A stretch of 40,338 bases of DNA from an uncultured Bacilli bacterium. GTDB lineage: Bacteria; Bacillota_I; Bacilli_A; RF39; UBA660. A program made the translations under genes and the position numbers. The notes under the pieces are model-generated. The model saw only the letters and a program-made list of their open reading frames with translations. It made no database searches and was not told the origin of the DNA. How positions within the stretch are numbered: position 1 is the stretch's first letter; the number at the start of each line of letters is the position of its first letter. Shown piece after piece: positions 32,792 to 38,885 of the stretch. Where the stretch lies: NCBI GenBank assembly GCA_947625635.1, contig CANQPA010000008.1, forward strand, positions 1 to 40,338. The letters are read 5' to 3'.

Positions 32792-33362
32792 TTTTACCTC
32801 CTATATCACTTAATTTTTTTATTATTTTACCTGCTTTTGACATTGGTAAATCTTCTATTTTATCTATTTTGTTTACCTCTAATAATTTTTTCATTGTAGC
32901 ACCTTTATAACGTGCTTTAATAATTGCTAATTGTTTTTCTGTTGCTTTTTTCTCAGTATCTTTTCCTACAGTAGAATCAAACATATCATTTTCAACAATA
33001 TCAAATGCTGCCATATATAAATATCTTCTTGAATATGTCTCTACTCCTCCTAATGCTTGAATCTCATTACATCCCTTTAGATTTATCTCTTTTAGTGGAC
33101 TTGAATACTCAATTGTTGAATTAATATTATTTGTATCTGTTATCGTAAGTATTGCAAAATCATTTGTAAAAGTTATTCTAGTAAATAAACCCACTTCGTT
33201 ACATAAGTTAATCAATGTTGGTAGGAAATCTGATAACTCATAATATTTAAAGTTTGAAAATTTATTTTCGCCACTTTTTTTTAAATTTGCTTGTAAAAGT
33301 TTTTGTTTTACTACTTGTATTTTTTCATAAATGTTTGCTTCGTAAATATTTGTTGTTGTCAT
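32778..33362 (-). CDS. erf: ERF-family single-strand annealing protein
   Basis: A 194-residue protein: EKIQVVKQKLLQANLKKSG, KFSNFKYYELSDFLPTLINL, EVGLFTRITFTNDFAILTI, and the family signature EIQALGGVETYSRRYLYMAA followed by FDIVENDMFD. ERF proteins anneal complementary single strands and circularise or recombine phage DNA. The C-terminal 60 residues are helical with a basic end. It starts on the stop of the SPFH gene (TAATG). Confidence 0.9.
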   Translation of the reverse strand: MTTTNIYEANIYEKIQVVKQKLLQANLKKSGENKFSNFKYYELSDFLPTLINLCNEVGLFTRITFTNDFAILTITDTNNINSTIEYSSPLKEINLKGCNEIQALGGVETYSRRYLYMAAFDIVENDMFDSTVGKDTEKKATEKQLAIIKARYKGATMKKLLEVNKIDKIEDLPMSKAGKIIKKLSDIGGKNGTN

Positions 33363-34171
33363 TATTCAGAACCCCCTAGTAGTCCTGTTATGTCAAATAT
33401 TGAATTACTACCACTTGCTTTAGGTAATTCTCCATTCCATTTTTCTATAAATTTTTCTTTTATGATATTATCTGTTAAAGTTTGTTGTTTTAATTCATTT
33501 GCTTGTTTTTCTGCCTCGGCTTTAACTATTTTCTTTTCTGCTTCTATTTTTTCTTTCTCAAGTTCTTGTTTGGCTGTTAATACTTTTTGTTCTGCTACTT
33601 GTTTCTCTTCTATTGCTTTATCAAAGTCCTTGCTAAATGTAAAATTAGTAATATTAAAGTTATCTACTGTCAAACCATATCTTTTGATTTTACTTTGTAG
33701 ATTTTCCATACACTCGTTACTTACTTGCCCTCTATTAGTAATTAATTCTTCTGCGGTATATTTACTTGTTACCGCTTTAATACTTTCTTGAATGGCTGGT
33801 TGTAATATTATTTCTTCGTATTTTGTTCCAACATTTTTATAAAGATCTGCTGCTTTTTTTGAATTTATTTTATAATTAACTGCAAGTTTCATATTTACAT
33901 CTTGTAAGTCTTTACTAGCACTTGTTGTATCTAATTCTATCTTTTGAACTTGTATATTCATTTTCACTATTTTTTCTATTAAAGGAATTTTTATGTTAAC
34001 TCCTTCATCTTTTTGTACTTGAATTACCTTTCCTAATCTGACTTTAATTCCTACTTCACCACTTTTTATAATTCTGAATGTTCCACTAAATAAAAGTAAA
34101 ACTAAAATCACTGCAATTATAATAAAAACTTTTTTTTGCAAATTTTCTGTGTTTTTAATCTCTTCTATCAT
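33362..34171 (-). CDS. SPFH/prohibitin-like membrane protein
   Basis: A 269-residue protein: N-terminal transmembrane segment (VFIIIAVILVLLLFSGTF), band-7 domain (SGEVGIKVRLGKVIQVQKDEGVNIKIPLIEKIVKMNIQVQKIELDT split across strands, YKNVGTKYEEIILQPAIQESIKAV, NRGQVSNECMENLQSKIKRYGL), then a Glu/Lys/Ala coiled coil (EEKQVAEQKVLTAKQELEKE). SPFH proteins form ring-like membrane scaffolds and bind membrane proteases such as FtsH. A phage copy next to ERF may organise replication at the membrane or protect phage proteins; both are guesses. Confidence 0.85.
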   Translation of the reverse strand: MIEEIKNTENLQKKVFIIIAVILVLLLFSGTFRIIKSGEVGIKVRLGKVIQVQKDEGVNIKIPLIEKIVKMNIQVQKIELDTTSASKDLQDVNMKLAVNYKINSKKAADLYKNVGTKYEEIILQPAIQESIKAVTSKYTAEELITNRGQVSNECMENLQSKIKRYGLTVDNFNITNFTFSKDFDKAIEEKQVAEQKVLTAKQELEKEKIEAEKKIVKAEAEKQANELKQQTLTDNIIKEKFIEKWNGELPKASGSNSIFDITGLLGGSE

Positions 34172-34482
34172 TTTTTTGTCTCCTTTTCTAAATCTTTAAA
34201 AAATTCTTTTTTTACTTTCTCTGCTTCTTCTTTTCCTATCTCAGTTACTTTTTTTGCAATTTCGTCAGCCTCTAATTCATAATTTTCTAATGCCATTTTT
34301 ACACACTGATCAAATAAATTATGTAATTCATGTGGCACTCTTTTTTTTGCCTCTGCAATCACCATTGCTGAATACATTGATGGTGTTCCTATACTTCCTT
34401 TTACACAAAAACCAGCATCACCAATTATCATATAACTATCACTATTTTTTACTAACTTTATTGCTTCTCTTTTTTTGTCCAT
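34168..34482 (-). CDS. Hypothetical phage protein
   Basis: A 104-residue helical protein (YMIIGDAGFCVKGSIGTPSMYSAMV followed by acidic/basic helices AEKVKKEFFKDLEKETKK). A similar GDAGFCxxG pattern recurs in small phage proteins of unknown role. Overlaps the SPFH start by 4 bases; ribosome site GAGGAG. Confidence 0.55.
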   Translation of the reverse strand: MDKKREAIKLVKNSDSYMIIGDAGFCVKGSIGTPSMYSAMVIAEAKKRVPHELHNLFDQCVKMALENYELEADEIAKKVTEIGKEEAEKVKKEFFKDLEKETKK

Positions 34483-34705
34483 TTTTTTCTCCTCTTTCTA
34501 AAATTAGATTAATTTTTCTTTCTATCACACTTAGTTTTACCCTTGTTGCATTATCTTTTTTTAATAATTTTATTTCTTCTCTATATGCTTCTAATAACTC
34601 TTCTTGTTGAGATTTATACTTTAGTTTCCATTTACGTTTTTCTTGATTTGCTTTTTGTACATCATAAATGTTTTTTATGTGTTGTCTTACTTTTTTAAAT
34701 ATCAA
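34442..34705 (-). CDS. Hypothetical basic coiled-coil protein, TTG start
   Basis: An 87-residue Lys/Arg-rich helical protein (VQKANQEKRKWKLKYKSQQEE). The first codon is TTG (34705), eight bases after AGGTGAG, and lies inside the end of the previous gene; a later in-frame start is possible. Overlaps its downstream neighbour by 41 bases, unusual for this operon, so it is less certain than the others. Confidence 0.45.
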   Translation of the reverse strand: MIFKKVRQHIKNIYDVQKANQEKRKWKLKYKSQQEELLEAYREEIKLLKKDNATRVKLSVIERKINLILERGEKNGQKKRSNKVSKK

Positions 34706-35177
34706 TTATGCTCACCTTGTACCCTAATGCTTCTTCTACTTCTTCTAAAGTCATTTCTCTAACATTTGTATATATAATTTCACCATCACGTTTTATTTGT
34801 TCGATTTCTGGCATACAATCTCTGATATCATCTTCTTTAGTGTTAGACTCAAAAAACGAAAACTCTCCAAATTTATCAACTGCACCATCAATTCCAAAAA
34901 ATATCATTTCTTCGTCACTTCCAGTAGTAGCAATATCTCCAAATTTAATTTCTCCTATTTTTTCTATAACTGGTGTTAGAAAAATCCCATCTATCTCTTC
35001 ACCTTCTAAATCATAACTTTCAACTGAGTATCTATCATCTTCATAACAAACATCTATCGTGAATATGTTACCAGCATATTTTTTTAGTAATGGTGAATAC
35101 TTTACTAATTTATCTCCATAATATTGTCCTGCAACTAAATTTTTAATTTTTACTTTATCTCCATTTTTAAACTTCAT
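34695..35177 (-). CDS. Hypothetical phage protein with SH3-like start
   Basis: A 160-residue protein opening KFKNGDKVKIKNLVAGQYYGDKLV, a KOW/SH3-like barrel frequent in phage early proteins, followed by a beta-rich acidic region (GEIKFGDIATTGSDEEMIFFG) and MTLEEVEEALGYKVSI. Ribosome site GGAGG; overlaps the preceding gene by 11 bases. Function unknown. Confidence 0.6.
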   Translation of the reverse strand: MKFKNGDKVKIKNLVAGQYYGDKLVKYSPLLKKYAGNIFTIDVCYEDDRYSVESYDLEGEEIDGIFLTPVIEKIGEIKFGDIATTGSDEEMIFFGIDGAVDKFGEFSFFESNTKEDDIRDCMPEIEQIKRDGEIIYTNVREMTLEEVEEALGYKVSIIDI

Positions 35178-35463
35178 ACTCTTCCTCCAACATCTCTTCT
35201 ACCTCTAAAACTGTTTCTTTTATTTTGTTAATTAAAATTTTTAAGTCTTTTGGTCTTGCTCTTAAAAAATTGTCATTTAAAAAATCCGAATAATCAACTA
35301 ATTTGATTAACAACTTATCTCTCTTGTTTATACCTAGCAAACTTGCTGAAAGAAGTCGTTCATATCCTTTTAAAAAATCTTCAAAACTTTTTTCTCCTGT
35401 ATGGTATTTTGTTAATACACCATCTCTTAATTCTTTTTTATTTTTCTTTTTTGGTTTAAACAT
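35167..35463 (-). CDS. Hypothetical phage protein
   Basis: A 98-residue helical protein with a basic N-terminus (KPKKKNKKELRDG) and acidic C-terminus (KETVLEVEEMLEEEYEV). It starts two bases after the loader stop, behind ATAGGAGG. No family recognised. Confidence 0.55.
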   Translation of the reverse strand: MFKPKKKNKKELRDGVLTKYHTGEKSFEDFLKGYERLLSASLLGINKRDKLLIKLVDYSDFLNDNFLRARPKDLKILINKIKETVLEVEEMLEEEYEV

Positions 35464-35465
35464 TG

Positions 35466-35987
35466 TTATCCTCCTATCTCTTTAAAAATTTTTTTCAGTT
35501 CTTTTTGTTCTTCTTTTGGAATTTTATTTTCTAGTTGTTTTTTAAATGCTAAATATTTTCTATCAAACTCATCATCTGGTAAATCAAATAATTTTTGTCT
35601 GTTTAATTTTTGATGGAAATATTTTTTAGACATCATACATAAATAACTAACACTAGAACATCTGCTATTATGTTTATCAATTTCTTCTAAAGGCAATTCA
35701 ACACCACAACGTGGACAATTAACTATTATTCCACCTGTTGTTTTCTTTTGCTCTGTTGTTTGTAGATATTTTACTAAGTAATGAATGTCTGGAATCTTTC
35801 CATAGTTATTACCATTGTTAAAGTATTCATCTAGTTTATGATCTACATCTTCGTAGTCATATACTTTCAAAACTTTATGCCATTCTCCGATAAACTCTTT
35901 TTCTTCTTGCTTACCATTTCCTGATTGAAAGAAAGGTCTAAAGATTTTTATTTTCTTAACTATCTTTTTTGTTTCTGCTGCTGTCAT
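35466..35987 (-). CDS. Replicative helicase loader/inhibitor (G39P-like) with zinc finger
   Basis: A 173-residue protein. The N-terminal 75 residues (MTAAETKKIVKKIKIFRPFF...VYDYEDVDHKLDEYFNNG followed by IPDIHYLVKYL) resemble the helical domain of SPP1 G39P and relatives, which bind the DnaB-type helicase and deliver it to the origin. A Cys motif NCPRCG...CSS follows, then FDLPDDEFDRKYLAFKKQLE. It is coupled to the initiator gene (TAATG), which supports the role. The phage itself encodes no helicase here, so it should recruit that of the host. Confidence 0.7.
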   Translation of the reverse strand: MTAAETKKIVKKIKIFRPFFQSGNGKQEEKEFIGEWHKVLKVYDYEDVDHKLDEYFNNGNNYGKIPDIHYLVKYLQTTEQKKTTGGIIVNCPRCGVELPLEEIDKHNSRCSSVSYLCMMSKKYFHQKLNRQKLFDLPDDEFDRKYLAFKKQLENKIPKEEQKELKKIFKEIGG

Positions 35988-36721
35988 TAAATTTTCCCTC
36001 TTTCTATCATTTCTTCTATCTCTTTATTAAACTTATCTTCCTCCGCTTTTTGTTCTTCTTCTGTAAGTTCTAATTCTCCACTTGTAAATTCATCTTCCCA
36101 TAGTTGTTTGTTCAACCATGTACTTGGTAAAGGAATATATTGTCCATTGTCTTTTTGCCATTGCTTACTACGTTTAAATTTTTCTAAACTAGATAAAATT
36201 TTATCCATAAGTTGTTCATTTGGTTTATTTTTTAAAAACCATTTCTCTGTATCTTTCTTATGCTGTTTTTTAGGATATGCTTTCCAAAAAGTTTCAAAAT
36301 GAACATATATATTATTTTTTTTATTTAATTCTTCTTTTTTCTTCTTTTTTATTATTTCTATTGTTGTTACTCGTTTGTTACTCGTTTGTTGTTCGTTTGT
36401 TGCATTTTTATCTTGGTATTTAGAATAGTTAGTAATAGTAATGGTTGTATGTGTGTTACTCGTTTGTTTAAAAATCTCTCCTGTTCTCTCAAGTTTTTTA
36501 AGTGCTGTTCGTACTTGTTGAATTGTTAATCCAGTATCTTTTGATAAGTGTTTTATACTTGTAATAAAACTACCTCTTTTAACTATTTCGTCTCCAAACT
36601 CTCCATCTTCCCAATTTGCTTTTAATAAACAATATATAAAAAGTTTAAATACCGAAGAATCCTTATACCATCTCCATTTTAAAATGTTTCTATCTAATGT
36701 TATAAATCCATTATTGTTCAT
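35987..36721 (-). CDS. Replication initiator (winged-helix, replisome-organiser type)
   Basis: A 244-residue protein. The N-terminal domain (GFITLDRNILKWRWYKDSSVFKLFIYCLLKAN...VKRGSFITSIKHLSKDTGLTIQQVRTALKKLERTGEI) is the winged-helix form of phage replisome organisers. A Thr/Asn/Lys-rich linker encoded by the iterons follows (residues about 85-125), then a C-terminal helical part (FWKAYPKKQHKKDTEKWFL, QWQKDNGQYIPLPSTWLNKQLWEDE) found in many phage O-like proteins that hand over to the helicase loader. Ribosome site AGGAGG. Confidence 0.8.
   Translation of the reverse strand: MNNNGFITLDRNILKWRWYKDSSVFKLFIYCLLKANWEDGEFGDEIVKRGSFITSIKHLSKDTGLTIQQVRTALKKLERTGEIFKQTSNTHTTITITNYSKYQDKNATNEQQTSNKRVTTIEIIKKKKKEELNKKNNIYVHFETFWKAYPKKQHKKDTEKWFLKNKPNEQLMDKILSSLEKFKRSKQWQKDNGQYIPLPSTWLNKQLWEDEFTSGELELTEEEQKAEEDKFNKEIEEMIERGKI
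36367..36466. repeat. Iterons, probable replication origin inside the initiator gene
   Basis: TTACTCGTTTG occurs at 36367-36377, 36378-36388 and 36456-36466, with a one-off variant TTGTTCGTTTG at 36389-36399. Three are directly tandem at 11-bp spacing (one helical turn); the fourth lies 57 bases farther. Between and beside them the sequence is AT-rich. Origins embedded in the initiator gene are established for lambda O and for many Gram-positive phages. Confidence 0.75.
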
Positions 36722-36730
36722 TTACTCCTC

Positions 36731-36883
36731 CTACTTTGGCTTTTTTGGTGTTCTCCATTTTGTACTGTTTTCTAGTTTATATTTCACATTTACGTTGTTT
36801 TGATGAGCATAAAGATAAAGTAAATAATCTAACATTTCTTCTTCTTTTTCAGCAAATGCTTTTTTTACTTCTTCTTTGTTCAC
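36731..36883 (-). CDS. Small protein at the start of the replication operon, GTG start (missed by ORF track)
   Basis: GTG at 36883 behind AGAGGTG, stop at 36731; 50 residues (VNKEEVKKAFAEKEEEMLDY...LENSTKWRTPKKPK). A helical start and basic C-terminus. It lies directly upstream of the initiator, whose ribosome site overlaps its last codons. Function unknown. Confidence 0.6.
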   Translation of the reverse strand: MNKEEVKKAFAEKEEEMLDYLLYLYAHQNNVNVKYKLENSTKWRTPKKPK

Positions 36884-36915
36884 TTAATCACCTCTGTTAA
36901 ATCCTATGTAGAATC

Positions 36916-36944
36916 TTGTTTTAGTTGACCGCTTATGTTATAAT
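36916..36944 (+). promoter_or_regulatory. Strong plus-strand promoter with internal 16-bp element
   Basis: TTGTTT (36916-36921), 17-base spacer, and TGTTATAAT (extended -10, TATAAT at 36939-36944). The spacer contains GTTTTAGTTGACCGCT (36918-36933), whose exact inverted copy is at 38841-38856. Placed between -35 and -10 it could be an operator. Confidence 0.65.
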
Positions 36945-36950
36945 AAAAGT

Positions 36951-37015
36951 GCCTTTTTAAATAAGGTACTGTATTGAAGTTAAGTGTTATGTCTCGGTGC
37001 TTAACTTCTTTTTTT
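36951..37015 (+). ncRNA. Short terminator-ended RNA candidate opposite the replication-operon leader
   Basis: About 65 bases from the predicted start of the 36916 promoter to the end of a strong terminator (GAAGTTAAG 36976-36984, CTTAACTTC 37000-37008, then seven T). A 5' hairpin GTGCCTT/AAGGTAC precedes it. There is no ORF. It runs opposite to the leftward lytic transcript, like lambda OOP. Confidence 0.6.
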
Positions 37016-37036
37016 GTGTTTTCATATCTACTCTCC

Positions 37037-37065
37037 TTGACTTTTTATACCTCCATTATTAGACT
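37037..37065 (+). promoter_or_regulatory. Promoter of the Sm-like gene
   Basis: TTGACT (37037-37042), 17-base spacer, TAGACT (37060-37065), about ten bases before the AAAGGAGGT ribosome site of the gene at 37089. Confidence 0.5.
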
Positions 37066-37088
37066 ATCTTCTAAAGGAGGTACATATA

Positions 37089-37280
37089 TTGAATTCAAAA
37101 TTAAAAGATTATATCAATACTGATGTAGACGTTATAACTACTTCTCAAAATGTTTCCGGCACTTTAGTAGAAGTAAATAACGATTGTATAGTATTAGATA
37201 TCAAATCAAATATTCTTGTAATAAACACTGATAAAATTGTTTATTTTAATACAAGAAAAACTATTAAGACTGGATGCTAG
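37089..37280 (+). CDS. Small Sm-like beta-barrel protein, TTG start
   Basis: A 63-residue protein (DVDVITTSQNVSGTLVEVNN, then DCIVLDIKSNILVINTDKIV) with the five-strand pattern of Sm-like small barrels (DUF2642/DUF6897 type). The first codon is TTG seven bases after a perfect GGAGGT. It has its own promoter and terminator and is the only coding gene on the plus strand between the replication operon and the HTH genes. RNA binding is possible by fold but not shown. Confidence 0.65.
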   Translation: MNSKLKDYINTDVDVITTSQNVSGTLVEVNNDCIVLDIKSNILVINTDKIVYFNTRKTIKTGC

Positions 37281-37298
37281 AATTATCTAGTCTTTTTT
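37266..37298 (+). terminator. Terminator of the Sm-like gene
   Basis: AAGACTGGAT (37266-37275) pairs with ATCTAGTCTT (37285-37294) over 10 bp with one G:U; the T-run continues to 37298. It overlaps the stop codons of both converging genes. Confidence 0.8.
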
Positions 37299-37414
37299 AA
37301 TATTGCTATTAATAGTTCTGTATCCATTTGATTTTGTGATATGCCATTTTTTTCTATACGTTCATATAGTCTCTTTATTACTAAATTTTTCAATTTTCTT
37401 TTTGTTATCCTCAT
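37283..37414 (-). CDS. Small 43-residue protein after the Cro-like gene (missed by ORF track)
   Basis: ATG at 37414 two bases after the stop of the HTH gene, with GAGGAG nine bases upstream; stop at 37283. The product (MRITKRKLKNLVIKRLYERI...MDTELLIAILKKTR) is basic and helical. Likely co-translated with the HTH gene at the start of the lytic transcript. Function unknown. Confidence 0.55.
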   Translation of the reverse strand: MRITKRKLKNLVIKRLYERIEKNGISQNQMDTELLIAILKKTR

Positions 37415-37416
37415 AT

Positions 37417-37659
37417 CTACTCCTCTATTTCTTTGTGATTATACTCACGTATAACTTTAAAAAAAATAAGTTCATCTATTCCATAATATTTAAGCAACTT
37501 TCCAAATAAACTCAACTTCATATCTGTTGCGTCTTTTTCATATTTTGATAAAGTGTTAAAATGTACTCCTAAATCTTCACTGACTTTTTCTATGCTTACA
37601 CCTTTTTTTGTTCTTAATGACTTTAACTCTTTTGCTATTAATTTTGGATCTAAATACAT
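37417..37659 (-). CDS. XRE-family HTH regulator, Cro-like position
   Basis: The ATG at 37659 follows AGAAAGGAGG; the track start at 37710 would place coding sequence over the promoter. The 80 residues hold a helix-turn-helix (KELKSLRTKKGVSIEKVSED, HFNTLSKYEKDATDMKLSLF). It is first on the leftward transcript from the promoter 37682-37710 and so occupies the Cro position. Its 3' end carries a third copy of the operator (37433-37450), so the sequence REYNH appears both in its C-terminus and in the spurious upstream extension. Confidence 0.8.
   Translation of the reverse strand: MYLDPKLIAKELKSLRTKKGVSIEKVSEDLGVHFNTLSKYEKDATDMKLSLFGKLLKYYGIDELIFFKVIREYNHKEIEE
37433..37450. promoter_or_regulatory. 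Operator copy O3 inside the 3' end of the Cro-like gene
   Basis: GTGATTATACTCACGT is identical over 16 bases to operator O1 at 37688-37705, although here it is coding sequence. It could support repressor looping between the gene's end and its promoter. Confidence 0.65.
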
Positions 37660-37681
37660 TTTTTCCTCCTTTCTAACAATT

Positions 37682-37710
37682 ATTTTAACGTGATTATACT
37701 CACGTGTCAA
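37682..37710 (-). promoter_or_regulatory. Leftward (lytic) promoter
   Basis: On the minus strand TTGACA (37710-37705), 17-base spacer, TAAAAT (37687-37682). The consensus -35 and ideal spacing make it the best promoter in the window, and the spacer is occupied by operator O1. Confidence 0.85.
37688..37705. promoter_or_regulatory. Operator O1
   Basis: ACGTGA TTATAC TCACGT: perfect 6-bp half-sites with a 6-base spacer, located between -35 and -10 of the leftward promoter, so a bound repressor would block polymerase directly. Confidence 0.8.
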
Positions 37711-37718
37711 CTGTAAAA

Positions 37719-37734
37719 TGTGATTTTTCTCACT
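37719..37734. promoter_or_regulatory. Operator O2
   Basis: TGTGA TTTTTC TCACT has the same GTGA-N6-TCAC core as O1 and O3, about 30 bp centre-to-centre from O1 (three helical turns). It lies between the two divergent promoters. Confidence 0.7.
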
Positions 37735-37741
37735 TTTTTTA

Positions 37742-37769
37742 TTGAATTAACATAAATATATGATAAAAT
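37742..37769 (+). promoter_or_regulatory. Rightward (lysogenic repressor) promoter
   Basis: TTGAAT (37742-37747), 16-base spacer, TGATAAAAT (extended -10; TAAAAT 37764-37769). The leader before the repressor ribosome site is only a few bases. O2 sits just upstream of its -35, a location suited to activation or mild repression. Confidence 0.7.
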
Positions 37770-37789
37770 ATATTTACGGAGGGAGAAAC

Positions 37790-38032
37790 ATGACTACTAA
37801 TTTCAGTAAAAATTTAAATTTTTTAAGAAAACAACAAGGTATTTCACAATTGCAACTTGCTAATATATTAGATGTGGATCGCTCCACTGTTTCAAGATGG
37901 GAAAATGGAAATATGGATGCTACCATTGGGTATGCTATAAAAATATCTAAAGTATTTAAAGTGCCAATTGATGACTTATTAACTAAAAATTTAGAAATAC
38001 AAAACAAAAATAGTAAAGATGTAAAAAAATAA
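37790..38032 (+). CDS. XRE-family HTH repressor, CI-like position
   Basis: The ATG at 37790 follows GGAGGG; the earlier ATG at 37760 lies in the promoter. The 80 residues are one HTH domain (NLNFLRKQQGISQLQLANIL, DRSTVSRWENGNMDATIGYA) with a short C-terminal tail and no peptidase or dimerisation domain. It is transcribed away from the lytic genes together with the membrane protein downstream, so it is the likely prophage repressor that binds O1-O3. Lacking a LexA-like domain, induction must use another route than RecA-driven self-cleavage. Confidence 0.8.
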   Translation: MTTNFSKNLNFLRKQQGISQLQLANILDVDRSTVSRWENGNMDATIGYAIKISKVFKVPIDDLLTKNLEIQNKNSKDVKK

Positions 38033-38063
38033 GTAAAAATATAAAGAATAAAAAGGAGTAAAA

Positions 38064-38753
38064 ATGGACATTGAAAAAAAATGGGAATTATTTGTAAAAA
38101 ATTCTGCTTACGTATGTGCTAATGGTTGGTTAAGCAATATTTTGTGTGTTATTGGTATTATTACATTTTACTTTGGTAATTATGTTTTTACTTACATTGG
38201 TGCTTTTATTTCTACAATAGAATGTGTTATTCGAGTATTTACTGGAAGATTAAAAACTCTTTTTACTATTTATTTAGGAGCATTTATTGGTATTTTAATA
38301 GTAAAAAAGTTTTATCTCGGAGCATCTATTGGTATTTGTTATGAAGTTGTAATTTCTATGATATTAGGAAATATATCGTATTTGCTTTTAACTCATCAAA
38401 CACTAAAAAATAATAAAGATACAGAAATGAAACAAGCCAATTATGAAATACAACAAATGCAAGAACAGGCAAAACAAGATTTAAAAAGTGGCATTAGCAG
38501 AACTAAAGCCAAAGATATGTTGATAAATGGTATTATTACTCAAGAACAATATGATGATATTATTAAAAATATAGAAAATTTAGAAATGTTAGCATATTTT
38601 GATTGGGAAAATTTTCAAAAAGAAGAACCCAAAAATACAAATACTAACTTACCTAATCTTCCGTCATTGGAAGAATTAAAACAAGCACAACAAAATCCTA
38701 ATATAGAAGTAACAGAAATATCTATAAACAAAGAAATTCCCCCTAAAAAATAG
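38064..38753 (+). CDS. Membrane protein with SHOCT-like motif; candidate lysogeny-expressed exclusion protein
   Basis: A 229-residue protein. About four hydrophobic segments lie between residues 24 and 112 (WLSNILCVIGIITFYFGNYV, FTYIGAFISTIECVIRVF, FTIYLGAFIGILIV, VISMILGNISYLLL). A coiled coil (YEIQQMQEQAKQDLKSG) leads to a SHOCT-like helix hairpin (AKDMLINGIITQEQYDDII), and the tail is Pro/Asn-rich. It is 31 bases downstream of the repressor behind AAGGAG, so it should be expressed in the lysogen. Position between repressor and integrase is typical for superinfection-exclusion or host-altering cargo; the function is unproved. Confidence 0.65.
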   Translation: MDIEKKWELFVKNSAYVCANGWLSNILCVIGIITFYFGNYVFTYIGAFISTIECVIRVFTGRLKTLFTIYLGAFIGILIVKKFYLGASIGICYEVVISMILGNISYLLLTHQTLKNNKDTEMKQANYEIQQMQEQAKQDLKSGISRTKAKDMLINGIITQEQYDDIIKNIENLEMLAYFDWENFQKEEPKNTNTNLPNLPSLEELKQAQQNPNIEVTEISINKEIPPKK

Positions 38754-38789
38754 GGAAAGCACATTTTACCACTTTTAGTTAAAAAAGTC

Positions 38790-38822
38790 AAAAAAAGAGA
38801 CCCTGTGCTGGAACACAGAGTC
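38790..38822 (-). terminator. Minus-strand terminator between the membrane protein and integrase
   Basis: On the minus strand GACTCTGTG TTCCAG CACAGGGTC (one mismatch) is followed by TC and seven T. There is no minus-strand gene upstream of it, so it must end a non-coding transcript, presumably one starting near 38848. Confidence 0.7.
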
Positions 38823-38848
38823 AAAGTGGAAACACTACTTAGCGGTCA
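38790..38848 (-). ncRNA. Second short RNA candidate (minus strand)
   Basis: An extended -10 TGTTATAGT (TATAGT at 38855-38860, minus strand) precedes, with only a poor -35 (TTAGGA at 17-base spacing). A transcript from about 38848 would be about 60 bases and end at the 38790-38822 terminator. Its first bases (TTGACCGCT) are complementary to the leader of the leftward replication mRNA at 36918-36933. Confidence 0.4.
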
Positions 38849-38856
38849 ACTAAAAC
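38841..38856. promoter_or_regulatory. 16-bp element, exact inverted copy of 36918-36933
   Basis: AGCGGTCAACTAAAAC is the reverse complement of GTTTTAGTTGACCGCT in the 36916 promoter. Here it overlaps the -10 and start region of a minus-strand promoter candidate. A shared regulator site or an antisense pairing region are the two readings. Confidence 0.55.
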
Positions 38857-38885
38857 TATAACAAAGATATAGGGTTTTCCTAACC

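Noticed and set aside
36367-36466. CRISPR-like short repeats
   Set aside because: The repeats are 11 bp, directly tandem without spacers, and lie in frame inside the initiator gene; iterons explain them. No CRISPR array was seen in the window.
37660-37710. Extended start of the Cro-like ORF
   Set aside because: It covers the lytic promoter and operator O1; the ATG at 37659 has a perfect ribosome site.
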